Shown here: piece by piece, positions 16,092 to 24,152 of the stretch | How positions within the stretch are numbered: the first letter of the stretch is position 1 | Layout: each line of letters starts with the position of its first letter | Assembly: GCA_963777165.1 (NCBI GenBank) | Contig: CAVZPO010000012.1 | Span: 49,375 to 113,374, forward strand | Direction of reading: 5' to 3' | From: DYJB01 sp963777165 | GTDB lineage: Bacteria > Chloroflexota > Anaerolineae > Anaerolineales > E44-bin32 | DNA: 64,000 nucleotides | Made by a program: the position numbers and the translations under genes | Notes under the pieces: generated by a model | Seen by the model: only the letters and a program-made list of their open reading frames with translations | Databases searched by the model: none | Told to the model about the DNA's origin: nothing

Positions 16092-17343
16092 GTGAGCGCC
16101 AGAGAAAGCCGGGTGCAGTCCTTTGCCATTGCACTGACACTCGTCCTTGTGAACTGGCGCGCCGTCACACCGGACATCGTACGTGTCCGTGACCGACGGC
16201 ATCGACCTCATCGCCTCGCTGGAGATTGCCTTGGCCGTCGGGGTCGGAGGCACGCTGCTCATTCTCCTTCGGAGTGGCGGCCTGCTCCGCAGCTTCGCCA
16301 GCACATGGTGGCATCAGCCCGTGCTGCTGCTCTTCTCCGCCTTCGCCCTACTGTCTGTAGTCTGGTCTGTTTCGCCAGGAGCCTCCATATACAAGTGGAC
16401 GATCTTCGCCCTGGCGACGCTGGTGGGGTCCTATTTGGGATTCCGTTTCTCGGCCCGAATGCTCTTGGAGGTGTTGTTCTGGTATGGTGCACTCGTCTTG
16501 ATCTTGAGTGCCGCGATGTCCCTCATCGTCCCGCCCGCCGGACGGATGTTCCCACCCATCGACAATGCGTGGCGCGGCATCTTCTGGCACAAGAACCACC
16601 TCGGCACCCTGGTCGCACTTCTCAGTCTGGTCTACCTGTATCGCCTGGCAGACGACCTCCACCGCAACCGTGGGCTCCTGCTGGTCGACGGCTTCTTCTA
16701 TTTGTCCTGCATTCTCATCGTGTGGCTGAGTCGTTCTGCGACAGGCTTGCTGGTTCTCCTGTCTGGCAGCTCGCTTTCCGCCATTGGCTACGTATGGCAA
16801 ATGGCGCGCTCCCGATTGCGATGGCAACACTACGGCCTGGCGCTTGCCCTCGCAGTTGCCACGCTCATCACGCTGGCCGTCCGTCTCGAGCCTTTGCTGG
16901 CGATGCTCGGCAAGGACACAACCCTCACCGGGCGGATCCCCATGTGGGTCTCGGCCCTCACCGACTTCGCCTCGAAGCGCCCAGTCCTTGGCTATGGCAT
17001 GGGGGCTTTCTGGAACTCCCTGTCCAATCGACTCGCTGTCCAACAGGCGGCCGGTTGGGGCTGGCCCGTCGCCATCGGAGACAACGGCTGGCTCGATGTT
17101 CTGCTGAACCTGGGCGGGGTCGGGTTGGTGATCTTCATGCTCCTTCTGCTGGTATTGCTGTACCGCGGAGTGACCAGGCTGCGGCAAGGTCGCGATTTCG
17201 GCGACACACTCCCTCTCGTCTTCTTGCTCTCGGCGTGCCTGGCCAACGTCGCGTTCAGTTTGTTCTTTGAGATCGAAAGCGGCGTGTGGCTGATCCTGGT
17301 CTCCTTCCTGTTTCTGCGATCCTCTCCGGATCAGGCAGCCTAG
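16092..17343 (+). CDS. O-antigen ligase/polymerase family (Wzy_C) membrane protein, one probable frameshift
   Basis: About 415 residues with ten or so membrane helices. The region WRGIFWHKNHLGTLVAL followed by GRIPMWVSAL and GYGMGAFW is typical of WaaL/Wzy-type proteins, which join or polymerise lipid-linked glycans on the outer face of the membrane. The strongest start is GTG 16092 with AAGGAG 7 bases upstream; that frame gives a first helix (VQSFAIALTLVLVNWRAVTP) and then must shift between 16153 and 16195 to join the main frame. Without the shift the protein would start at GTG 16183 and lose that helix. It stands alone, away from the exopolysaccharide cluster at the right end. Confidence 0.75.
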
Positions 17344-17573
17344 TCTCAGCTCCTGGGGGTCCTCCACCTCGCGCCGCCCTGGACTCCTCCTCGGCGCGCC
17401 GCGCTTCATCTCTCCCGGATCAGCGGGCAGCCGCCGCCGAAGGAAGGGCTACGCTGGGTAAGCGCTTGGCCGTGACGAACTTGAGGGGCCCGGACGGGCT
17501 TTCAGGGGTGCACGGGAGATCGTAGAAGTCGGGGGAGTGCTTCCTAACGGAGTTGCCTGGCGATCTCGAATTC

Positions 17574-18269
17574 CTACCCGTCGGCCATGAAACGGTAGCC
17601 GATGCCCGGCTCCGTGGTCAGGATCTCCGGATGGTCCGGATCAGCCTCGAGCTTCTTGCGCAGCTGGCGCATATACACCCGCAGATACTCCACATGCTCG
17701 GCATACTCCGGTCCCCATACGGCGGTCAGGATGGCATGATGGGTTAACACCCGGCCGGCGTGTCCGGCGAGGTGGGCGAGCAGCTTGAACTCAGTCGCCG
17801 TCAACCTCACCTCCACCCCGTTGCGCGCTACCCGGTATTCCGCCAGATCGATTTCGAGACCTCCGGAGCGCACCACCGAGGTTCCGGCGCCCTTAGTCTG
17901 GGCGGAGTGCCGCAGGGCCACGCGGATGCGGGCCAGCAGTTCTTCGATGCCGAAGGGCTTGGTCAGGTAGTCGTCGGCTCCCCGGTCGAGGGCCGCCACT
18001 TTGTCCTTCTCAGTGTCGCGGACCGAGAGCACGATGATCGGAACCTGCGTCCACTCGCGCAGCCGGGAACAGACTTCGATTCCGTCCAGGTCGGGAAGCG
18101 TCAGGTCCAGGATGATCAGGTCGGGGGCCTGCGTGGCGGCCAGGGTCAATCCTTCTTCTCCCCGCGCCGCCGTTGTGACCCGGAATTGCTTGGCGGTCAG
18201 GATCGTCCGCACGGCGCGCAGGATCTGCGGTTCGTCGTCGATCACGAGCACGTGAGGCTGCTGGGTCAT
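17574..18269 (-). CDS. kdpE: KdpE-like response regulator (OmpR family)
   Basis: 231 residues: receiver domain with the phospho-acceptor in IILDLTLPDLDG (about Asp54), the conserved Thr/Ser and Lys later in VLSVRD and LTKPFG, then a winged-helix DNA-binding domain ending in TTEPGIGYRF. That ending and the wing are typical of KdpE. Its ATG overlaps the stop of the kinase gene (ATGA). KdpE normally activates kdpFABC at low K+; those genes are not in the window, so it may control the nearby K+ island or a distant kdp operon. The name is by similarity. Confidence 0.82.
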   Translation of the reverse strand: MTQQPHVLVIDDEPQILRAVRTILTAKQFRVTTAARGEEGLTLAATQAPDLIILDLTLPDLDGIEVCSRLREWTQVPIIVLSVRDTEKDKVAALDRGADDYLTKPFGIEELLARIRVALRHSAQTKGAGTSVVRSGGLEIDLAEYRVARNGVEVRLTATEFKLLAHLAGHAGRVLTHHAILTAVWGPEYAEHVEYLRVYMRQLRKKLEADPDHPEILTTEPGIGYRFMADG

Positions 18270-19696
18270 ACTTCCTCTTCGGGGAGCGCTGGCTGGCCGC
18301 CGGACAGGAGCGGCAGAGTGAAGCCGAACGTCAGGCCACGCGGAGTGTTCTCGGCCCAGATTCGGCCACCGTGCGCCTCGACGATCCCCTTGCAGATCGA
18401 CAGGCCTAGTCCCGTGCCACTTACGCGATCGGCGGCCGTGACGCGGTAGAACTTATCAAAGATGCGTCCTCGGTCTTGGTCGCGCAGCGGCGGGCTCTGA
18501 TTCTCCACCTGGACGAGTAGTTCCTGCTGACCTATCGCCTGGGCACGGATCCAAATCGTGGTGCCGGCCGGGGAGTACTTGGCGCTGTTGCTCAGCAGGT
18601 TGGCCAGCACTTGTTCGATCTGCGTGAAATCCACCGGGACCAACGGGAGATCCTCCGAGACATCGACCTCCAACCTGTGATTGCGGAGCGTGGTCCGCAT
18701 GCGCGCCAGGACTGCCTGGACGATCTCGGACATCACGTTCCAGCTTCTTTCAGGCGAAAGGCTCCCGGCTTCAAGGCGCGAGCTATCCAGCAGATTGCCC
18801 ACCAGGTGATTGAGATGGTCGGCTTCCTCCTCGATGGCCTCCAGCAGGTCGCGCCGGGCGTCGGTATCCCAATCGACCTCGCCGCCGCTCAGGCTCGTGA
18901 CGGACGCCTTGATCGTCGCCAGCGGGGTGCGCAGTTCATGCGACACCGACGAAAGCAAGGCAGATTTCAGCGCATCGCTCTGTTCCAGAACCCGGGCGCG
19001 GCTCTCGGCCTGGGCCAGACGGGCGCGATCCAAGGCCAGCGCCGCCTGGCCCGCCATCGCCTTCAGCAGCCGTTCCTGCGGAGGAGCCAACTGCGCCGCG
19101 CGCATCCACAGCGCGATTTCGCCGAGGAGCCCCCGCGTGCCTTGGACGGGGACGGTGATGGTCGGACGACGTTCGGGAGGGCGAGCACCCGCCGGCCGTA
19201 TCACGTGAACCGCAGGCCCACCGGGCTCGACCCGTAACTGAACTTCAAGGTGGTCCGGCAGGCAGGCGATTTGGGCCTGTGCAGCTAGAACCTGCGCGAT
19301 CGCCTCAGCATCGATGACGCCGATCAAGGCCGCACTCAACTCGTACAAACGGGTGGCCTCCCGCTCACGCTCGGTGGCAATCTCGAGGCTGCGTCGGCTC
19401 CGGCCGACGAGCTGATTGGTTACCACGGCTACGATCAGGAACACAATCAAGGCCACCACATTGTCGGCATGCAGTACACGCAGCGAGTAGTAGGGTGGGA
19501 CGAACAAGTAGTTGAATACCAGGAAGGAGAGAATGGCGGCGGCGATCCCGGGCCCCTGCCCGAAGAGCGCGGTCGCGACCCCGACCGGCAACAGGTAGAG
19601 CAGCGCAAGGGTGGCCGTGTCGATCCATGGGCGGAAGGTGAGCAGGATCAGACTGGTCAACCCTACAGTACTCAGGGACAACAGCATGCGTGCCAT
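18266..19696 (-). CDS. Short KdpD-like sensor histidine kinase without KdpD/Usp domains
   Basis: 476 residues. A four-helix DUF4118 membrane domain (about 10-110) is followed by a GAF-like segment, HisKA with SHELRTPLATIKASVTSL and a HATPase domain (NLLSNSAKYSP, GTGLGLSICKGI). This is the C-terminal half of KdpD; the N-terminal KdpD and universal-stress domains, about 400 residues in classic KdpD, are absent. Start ATG 19696 is chosen because longer frames would run into the tRNA gene; GTG 19719 is an alternative. It overlaps the regulator by 4 bases. Such truncated kinases often pair with KdpE but their signal is less defined. Confidence 0.8.
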   Translation of the reverse strand: MARMLLSLSTVGLTSLILLTFRPWIDTATLALLYLLPVGVATALFGQGPGIAAAILSFLVFNYLFVPPYYSLRVLHADNVVALIVFLIVAVVTNQLVGRSRRSLEIATEREREATRLYELSAALIGVIDAEAIAQVLAAQAQIACLPDHLEVQLRVEPGGPAVHVIRPAGARPPERRPTITVPVQGTRGLLGEIALWMRAAQLAPPQERLLKAMAGQAALALDRARLAQAESRARVLEQSDALKSALLSSVSHELRTPLATIKASVTSLSGGEVDWDTDARRDLLEAIEEEADHLNHLVGNLLDSSRLEAGSLSPERSWNVMSEIVQAVLARMRTTLRNHRLEVDVSEDLPLVPVDFTQIEQVLANLLSNSAKYSPAGTTIWIRAQAIGQQELLVQVENQSPPLRDQDRGRIFDKFYRVTAADRVSGTGLGLSICKGIVEAHGGRIWAENTPRGLTFGFTLPLLSGGQPALPEEEV

Positions 19697-19780
19697 GGGC
19701 AGGCGCAGGCGGTTCACGCTTTGTCGATCTCCGCAGCCAGTCAGGTGAAGATGCAGCCGCTGGCGTAAGGAAGCCGCTGA

Positions 19781-19786
19781 ATTATA
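19781..19786 (-). promoter_or_regulatory. Perfect TATAAT -10 box upstream of the KdpD-like gene
   Basis: Minus-strand TATAAT, about 85 bases before the chosen start. No convincing -35 at 16-18 bases. Confidence 0.35.
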
Positions 19787-19848
19787 GGCCGCTCGGCCCG
19801 TAGGGTGCCGCACGGAACGTGTCGCAGCGGTTGGGACCTGGATGGCCA

Positions 19849-19871
19849 AGGCCTGCCCGAGGGGCAGGCCT
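19849..19871 (-). terminator. Hairpin just after the CAT-anticodon tRNA
   Basis: A 10-bp perfect stem, AGGCCTGCCC with GGGCAGGCCT, 3-base loop, beginning 6 bases past the tRNA 3' end. There is no T run, so it may act in termination or 3' processing. Confidence 0.45.
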
Positions 19872-19876
19872 GTGAG

Positions 19877-19948
19877 TGCCGAGGGTGGGATTCGGACCCA
19901 CGACCGCACGATTATGAGTTGTGTGCTCTTCCGCTGAGCTACCTCGGC
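19877..19948 (-). tRNA. tRNA with CAT anticodon (elongator Met or Ile2)
   Basis: 72 bases fold as acceptor GCCGAGG/CCTCGGC (7 perfect pairs), D stem GCTC/GAGC, anticodon loop CTCATAA, T arm GTGGG-TTCGAAT-CCCAC, discriminator A; CCA is not encoded. The C11-G24 pair marks it as an elongator rather than the initiator. The anticodon stem CACAA/TCGTG has one A-C mismatch. CAT can be Met or, after lysidine modification, Ile; sequence alone leaves this open. A consensus promoter lies 16 bases upstream. Confidence 0.9.
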
Positions 19949-19963
19949 GACGACAGCGAAGCG

Positions 19964-19992
19964 ATTATAAAGGAGCTTGCACCTTCCGACAA
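19964..19992 (-). promoter_or_regulatory. Promoter of the CAT-anticodon tRNA
   Basis: Minus strand TTGTCG (19992-19987), 17-base spacer, TATAAT (19969-19964). Predicted start about 9 bases before the mature tRNA 5' end. Confidence 0.75.
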
Positions 19993-20001
19993 GCAGAGGC
20001 G

Positions 20002-21169
20002 TTATACGTGCACTACCTCCGCTCCTCCCGCCGCGCGGCAGAGGTAGACGGCGGCCTGGATGCCCGTCCGCTCACGGTAAGCCTCGGTGATGCGCGCGCC
20101 GGCCGGCCCGGCCGCCTCGCGGTCGATCAATGCCACGGCACAGCCTCCGAACCCGCCTCCCGTCATGCGCGCCCCCCAGCATCCCGGCTGCGCTGCCGCA
20201 ACCTCCACCATCGCATCCAATGCCGGGCTGGAGACTTCGAAGTCATCCCGCAGGCTGGCGTGGCTCTGGGACATCAAATGTCCTGCCAGCTCGAGCTCGC
20301 GCAGGCGCAGGGCCTGGACAGCCCGCAAAGTCCGGGCATTCTCACTCAAGACATGCCGCACGCGCCGGCGGACAACCGGTTCGAGGCGCCCCTGGCCCGA
20401 AGCGAACGCTTCCTCCGTCAGGTCGCGCAGGCTGGTCAGGCCGAACGCCTGCGCTCCCATCCGGCACTCCTCCCGCCGCCGGTTGTAGGCCGATGACACC
20501 AAGTCGCGCCGCGTGCCCGTGTCGAGTACAAGCACGCTGGCCGATTTCGGGCAGCGGGACGGGTTCGATCTCCAGCGATCGGCAGTCGATGCGCAGAGCG
20601 TGGTCGGCCAGGCCGCAGGCGGAAGTGAGTTGGTCCATGATGCCGCACGCCACGCCGACCCAATCGTTCTCGGCGAGCTGCGCCAGCTTCGCCATGGCAA
20701 GCGGATCCCATCCAAGATCTGCGACGGCGGAGAACGCGCATGCCGTCGCTAATTCCACTGCCGCCGACGAAGACAATCCGGCCCCCAGCGGCACCTCGCC
20801 CGAGATTACACCTTCCCAGCCTCGGAGGCGGCGGCCGGACTGCAGCAGCGCCCAGGCGATGCCCTTGGGATACTCCCCCCACCCCGGCCCGCCGTGCCCT
20901 AATGCCTGGAGGTCGAACTCGAGCGTTTCGTCGAAGTCGAGCGAGGCCAGGCGGACGAGCTGGTCGTCACGCGGCCGGAGCGCGATCCAGGCAGCCCGAT
21001 CGATCGCCATCGGCAGCACGAAGCCTTCGTTGTAGTCGGTATGTTCGCCGATGAGATTGACCCGTCCCGGCGCGTGAACGATCCATTCGGGCGGCTGATG
21101 GAATCGGGCAGCGAAGCCTCGTTCGGCGCGCTCAGCGGCGGACGCAGAGGGTGCTGGTGCGGTATCCAA
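20002..21169 (-). CDS. galK: Galactokinase, one frameshift
   Basis: About 388 residues when two frames are joined near 20545. GHMP-kinase motifs are clear: signature GRVNLIGEHTDYNEGFVLPM (about 35-54), ATP loop PLGAGLSSSAAVE, and C-terminal MTGGGFGGCAVAL. It phosphorylates galactose at C1 with ATP, first committed step of the Leloir pathway. The break lies between LPEIGQ and ASVLVLDTGTRRD; both sides are well conserved, so an indel error is likelier than a dead gene. It starts 1 base after the stop of the small membrane-protein gene and follows galT in the same direction. Confidence 0.87.
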
Positions 21170-21170
21170 C

Positions 21171-21575
21171 TCAGCCCGCTCGCGGGGGTTCGTCGGTCGG
21201 ATCAGGGCGCGGCCAGGGATTTACGATCGACCAGCGGCGCGCTTCGGCCACGGCGAGAACGGCGGCACCGATCGCATACAGCACGAGGGCCGCCACCCCG
21301 GCCGCCCAGAACAGGAAGGTGGACAGGCCACTCCATTCCGTGCACCCGAACTCGGCGATTCCGCACCCCGGCGCGAGCCCGGCGGACAGGCAGGCGCTCT
21401 CCAGGCAGCGGCGAATGCTGGCCCCAAGCGAAAGGTGGAAGATGGCTTCCATCACGGCGATCGGTACCAGGCCCAGGGCCAGGCCGAGCGCGGTTCTCGA
21501 TCGCCGGATCTGGCTCTCGGCAAGGAGCAGCGAAACCAGGACGCACAGCAGCGTGTACAGGATGATGGGGGTCAT
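21171..21575 (-). CDS. Small membrane protein between galT and galK, unknown function
   Basis: 134 residues with helices at about 3-20, 30-50 and a longer pair around 85-112; four cysteines cluster in the middle loop (RRCLESACLSAGLAPGCGIAEFGC), which would face outside if the N terminus is cytoplasmic. No family recognised. The stop is next to the galK start, so translation is probably coupled. It might assist galactose uptake or sensing, but this rests only on position. Confidence 0.55.
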   Translation of the reverse strand: MTPIILYTLLCVLVSLLLAESQIRRSRTALGLALGLVPIAVMEAIFHLSLGASIRRCLESACLSAGLAPGCGIAEFGCTEWSGLSTFLFWAAGVAALVLYAIGAAVLAVAEARRWSIVNPWPRPDPTDEPPRAG

Positions 21576-21666
21576 CTGAACAATCCTTCCGCTCCCAAGC
21601 GAGATCCCACGGTCGGACGAGGGTCCCCTCCGAGCTCGGTCTGCCCTGGTACCCTCACCTCAACGC

Positions 21667-22725
21667 TCACGTGCCGCCCGGGGTCCGCTGGATCATGGGG
21701 AGATCAGGCTGCGCTCGCAGCCTCTCAGCCGCTTGTTCGGCGGTCAGGTCGCGCTGCGGCTCGGCCAACATCTCATAGCCGACCAGGAACTTGCGCACTT
21801 CCGCTGAACGCAGGAGTGGCGGGTAGAGGTGCGCGTGGAGCTGCCAGCCCTCGGTCTCGCGGTTGAACGGGGCCCCGTGCCAGCCCAACGAATACGGGAA
21901 GGACACCTCGAACAGGTTGTCGTAGCGAACCAGCAGGCGCTTGAGCACCCGGCTCAAGTCCTGACGTTCGTCCGCCGAAAGATCCGGGAGGCGCGTCACC
22001 GGGCTTCGGGGGAGCAGAAGCGTCTCGAAGGGCCAGACCGCCCAGAAAGGGACGACGGCTGTCCAATGCTCCGAGGCCACGACGACCCGTTCGGCAAGGC
22101 GGGTTTCCTCGGCTACGTAGTCGAGCAGCAAGGACGAGCCGTGCGCCCGGTGATAGGCCGCCTGACGCTGGCCCTCGGCCCCCGGCAGCGTCGGCACATC
22201 CTCGCTTGCCCAGATCTGTCCATGGGGATGGGGGTTCGACGCCCCCATCAATTCGCCCTTGTTCTCGAAGACCTGCACCCACGCGTACGTTCGGCCCAGT
22301 TCGGCCGTCTGTTCCGCCCACGTGTCCACAACCTCGAGGATCTCGTCCGTCGTCAGCTCGGCCAACGATAGGTCATGTCGAGGTGAGAAGCACACCACGC
22401 GGCAGGTCCCCGGTTGAGGCGCGGCTTGCAGCAGCGGGTGCGACTGCCCCTCGCCGTCGCCAGGTGTCGGGATCAGAGCCGGATAGTCGTTGGTGAAGAC
22501 GAAGGTTCGCTCGTAGGCTGGATTGCGATCGCCGCCCGCTCGCAGGTTGCCCGGACAAAGGTAGCAAGCCGCATCGTATGCCGGGCGCACGGCCGATGCC
22601 GGTCGATCGACACGACCAAGCCATGGACGGCTGAGCCGCTGCGGCGAGACCAGCACCCATTCTCCGGTCAGTGGATTCTGCCGGCGGTGAGGCATCGAGT
22701 GAAGCAGGGCCTCACGTCCCGTCAT
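21667..22725 (-). CDS. galT: Galactose-1-phosphate uridylyltransferase
   Basis: 352 residues, usual length. It exchanges UMP between UDP-glucose and galactose-1-phosphate through a uridylyl-histidine. The catalytic motif HPHGQ is present in GASNPHPHGQIWASE, and the family start HRRQNPLTGEWVLVSPQR is intact. ATG 22725 is preferred (AGGTG about 10 bases upstream); ATG 22695 would also keep the core. galT, a small membrane protein and galK make a Leloir operon; an SDR epimerase that could act as GalE is far away at 59165-60094. Confidence 0.92.
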   Translation of the reverse strand: MTGREALLHSMPHRRQNPLTGEWVLVSPQRLSRPWLGRVDRPASAVRPAYDAACYLCPGNLRAGGDRNPAYERTFVFTNDYPALIPTPGDGEGQSHPLLQAAPQPGTCRVVCFSPRHDLSLAELTTDEILEVVDTWAEQTAELGRTYAWVQVFENKGELMGASNPHPHGQIWASEDVPTLPGAEGQRQAAYHRAHGSSLLLDYVAEETRLAERVVVASEHWTAVVPFWAVWPFETLLLPRSPVTRLPDLSADERQDLSRVLKRLLVRYDNLFEVSFPYSLGWHGAPFNRETEGWQLHAHLYPPLLRSAEVRKFLVGYEMLAEPQRDLTAEQAAERLRAQPDLPMIQRTPGGT

Positions 22726-22798
22726 CCGGCGCACACCTGCTGAGGGTGCAGCCTGACTTGGGCCAGGAGGTGGAGAACACGGGGCGTCGCAGTGACCG

Positions 22799-23221
22799 TC
22801 ATGTGTCGCGGACTGCCTTCCAGAGTCCCCAGGCCCCGCCCACCACGAGCGCGACACCGAGAAAGGTCAACTGCAGCGTTGAGGGGTCCACCCATGAGAA
22901 GGCCGAGGCAAGGCCTGGATCGGCTGCCTGGGCATTGCCACGACCACCGCCCGCCTCCATCCAGGGCGAGATTGCCGGATAGATCGCAGCCAGCAGCAGA
23001 GCGATCCCGCCCAACATGCCGACGGCCGCGAGAGGCAGGAGGATCGGAAGCTGCCGACGAGCGACCTCGTCCGACCGGCTGACACGCACGCGCTCGACGA
23101 GTGCCTCGGCTTCCGGCCACGACATCCCCGTTCGCGCACACACCTCCATCACGATATCACTGGCCGAGGCTGCAGCGCCGAGCCGGCGGATGATGTGATC
23201 GCTCAGTTCCGATTCGTCCAT
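22799..23221 (-). CDS. Two-helix membrane protein with an N-terminal helical domain, unknown function
   Basis: 140 residues. The first 65 are charged and helical (MDESELSDHIIRRLG, then WPEAEALVERV), followed by two hydrophobic helices at about 68-90 and 115-135 joined by a Gly/Ala-rich loop. ATG 23221 is the best start. It lies between the initiator tRNA and galT on the same strand. I do not recognise a family. Confidence 0.55.
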   Translation of the reverse strand: MDESELSDHIIRRLGAAASASDIVMEVCARTGMSWPEAEALVERVRVSRSDEVARRQLPILLPLAAVGMLGGIALLLAAIYPAISPWMEAGGGRGNAQAADPGLASAFSWVDPSTLQLTFLGVALVVGGAWGLWKAVRDT

Positions 23222-23286
23222 CCTTGTGCTCCATGTCCGCCGCATTGCCGGCGAAGACCCGATCGCCTGCTGGACGGCCCGGGAAC

Positions 23287-23323
23287 GACAACTTCGGAAG
23301 CCCATTGGACTTCCGAAGTCGTC
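23287..23323 (-). terminator. Long hairpin after the initiator tRNA
   Basis: A 14-bp stem with one mismatch, GACAACTTCGGAAG (23287-23300) and CTTCCGAAGTCGTC (23310-23323), 9-base loop, 11 bases past the tRNA 3' end. No T run follows, so efficiency is uncertain. Confidence 0.5.
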
Positions 23324-23333
23324 ACAGCACAGG

Positions 23334-23405
23334 TAGCGGGGCTAGGATTTGAACCTAGGACCTTCAGGTTATGAGCCTGACGAGCTGCCACTGCTCCACC
23401 CCGCA
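23334..23405 (-). tRNA. Initiator tRNA-fMet (CAT)
   Basis: 72 bases. The first base cannot pair with base 72 (T and T), the hallmark that lets formyl-transferase recognise the initiator. The D stem GAGC/GCTC has the A11-T24 pair also typical of initiators. Anticodon loop CTCATAA; anticodon stem TCAGG/CCTGA has two G-C pairs next to the loop instead of the usual three. T arm CTAGG-TTCAAAT-CCTAG. CCA is not encoded (CCT follows). A strong promoter lies upstream. Confidence 0.93.
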
Positions 23406-23428
23406 ACGGGGTCTTGCTTAGCCTGTCG

Positions 23429-23456
23429 ATTATATCACCCGTAATGGCGGCGTCAA
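23429..23456 (-). promoter_or_regulatory. Promoter of the initiator tRNA
   Basis: Minus strand TTGACG (23456-23451), 16-base spacer ending in TGA, TATAAT (23434-23429): near-consensus with an extended -10. The start of transcription falls about 17 bases before the tRNA. Confidence 0.8.
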
Positions 23457-23489
23457 GGGAAGCGATTCCGTGGCCGGTGGATGCATGCC

Positions 23490-23973
23490 TCACCCCGCGC
23501 CGCCCTCGCCGGCGCCTGCCAGATCACGGATCCGCGTCCAGCCTGCATCAAGCAGTCGCTCAAGCTCTCCCACCAGCCCACGAACCCGATCAAACGGCAG
23601 CCCGACCGGGTCCTCCACCTGGCCTGCCTCGCCGGCCATCGAGGCCAGAAGATGCACACGGTCCACCCAGCGACGGGAACGTCTCATGGATGGCATCCAG
23701 ATGTTCTCGCTCCATCACCAACACCAGGTTGTACTGTTCCAGAAGTTCAAGCGTAACCGGACGGGCGACGTGCGCGCTCAAGTTCAATCCGCGCGCCGTC
23801 GCGGCGCGGAACGCGGACAATGCCGCGGGCGAGCCCTCCAGCGCCCACACTCCGGCCGAGCCGACCTGCCAGGCCGCTTCCTCCCCCTTGCGCCGGATCA
23901 TCTCCTTGAAGAGCGCCTCCGCCAGCGGCGAGCGGAGCTGGTTGGCGGAGCACACAAACAGAACACGTTTCAT
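23490..23973 (-). CDS. Low-molecular-weight protein-tyrosine phosphatase family, one frameshift
   Basis: About 160 residues. Start MKRVLFVCSANQLRSPLAE carries the CX5R phosphate loop (Cys8 to Arg14). The second-half acid motif VEDPVGLPFD provides the usual DP aspartate. A frame change near 23660, between ETFPSLGG and RVHLLASM, splits the two halves. Family members dephosphorylate tyrosine kinases of exopolysaccharide systems or arginine residues, or reduce arsenate; the chemistry here is open. It is upstream of the tRNA on the same strand. Confidence 0.8.
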
Positions 23974-24152
23974 CCTCACCCCGTCACCTTTCCACACTCC
24001 ATCCGATACCTTGTGATTCGCACCGGTGACGCGATCACAGGCGGGATGTGCCCTCGACCCAAGCAGCTCCTGAGCGCTGTCCGCGTGGGAATTGACCGAG
24101 AAGACCGGGAGCCGCCTCCACCCGGGCAAATGGCCAGGCGAGTCCGGTCCGG

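Noticed and set aside
15699..17270. A 523-codon plus-strand frame overlapping the O-antigen-ligase-like gene
   Set aside because: Only the short part from 16092 to about 16180 looks like protein; the rest is out of phase with a membrane protein that has clear family motifs.
19697..19909. A 71-residue N-terminal extension of the KdpD-like kinase
   Set aside because: It would overlap a tRNA gene and contains no KdpD-like sequence.
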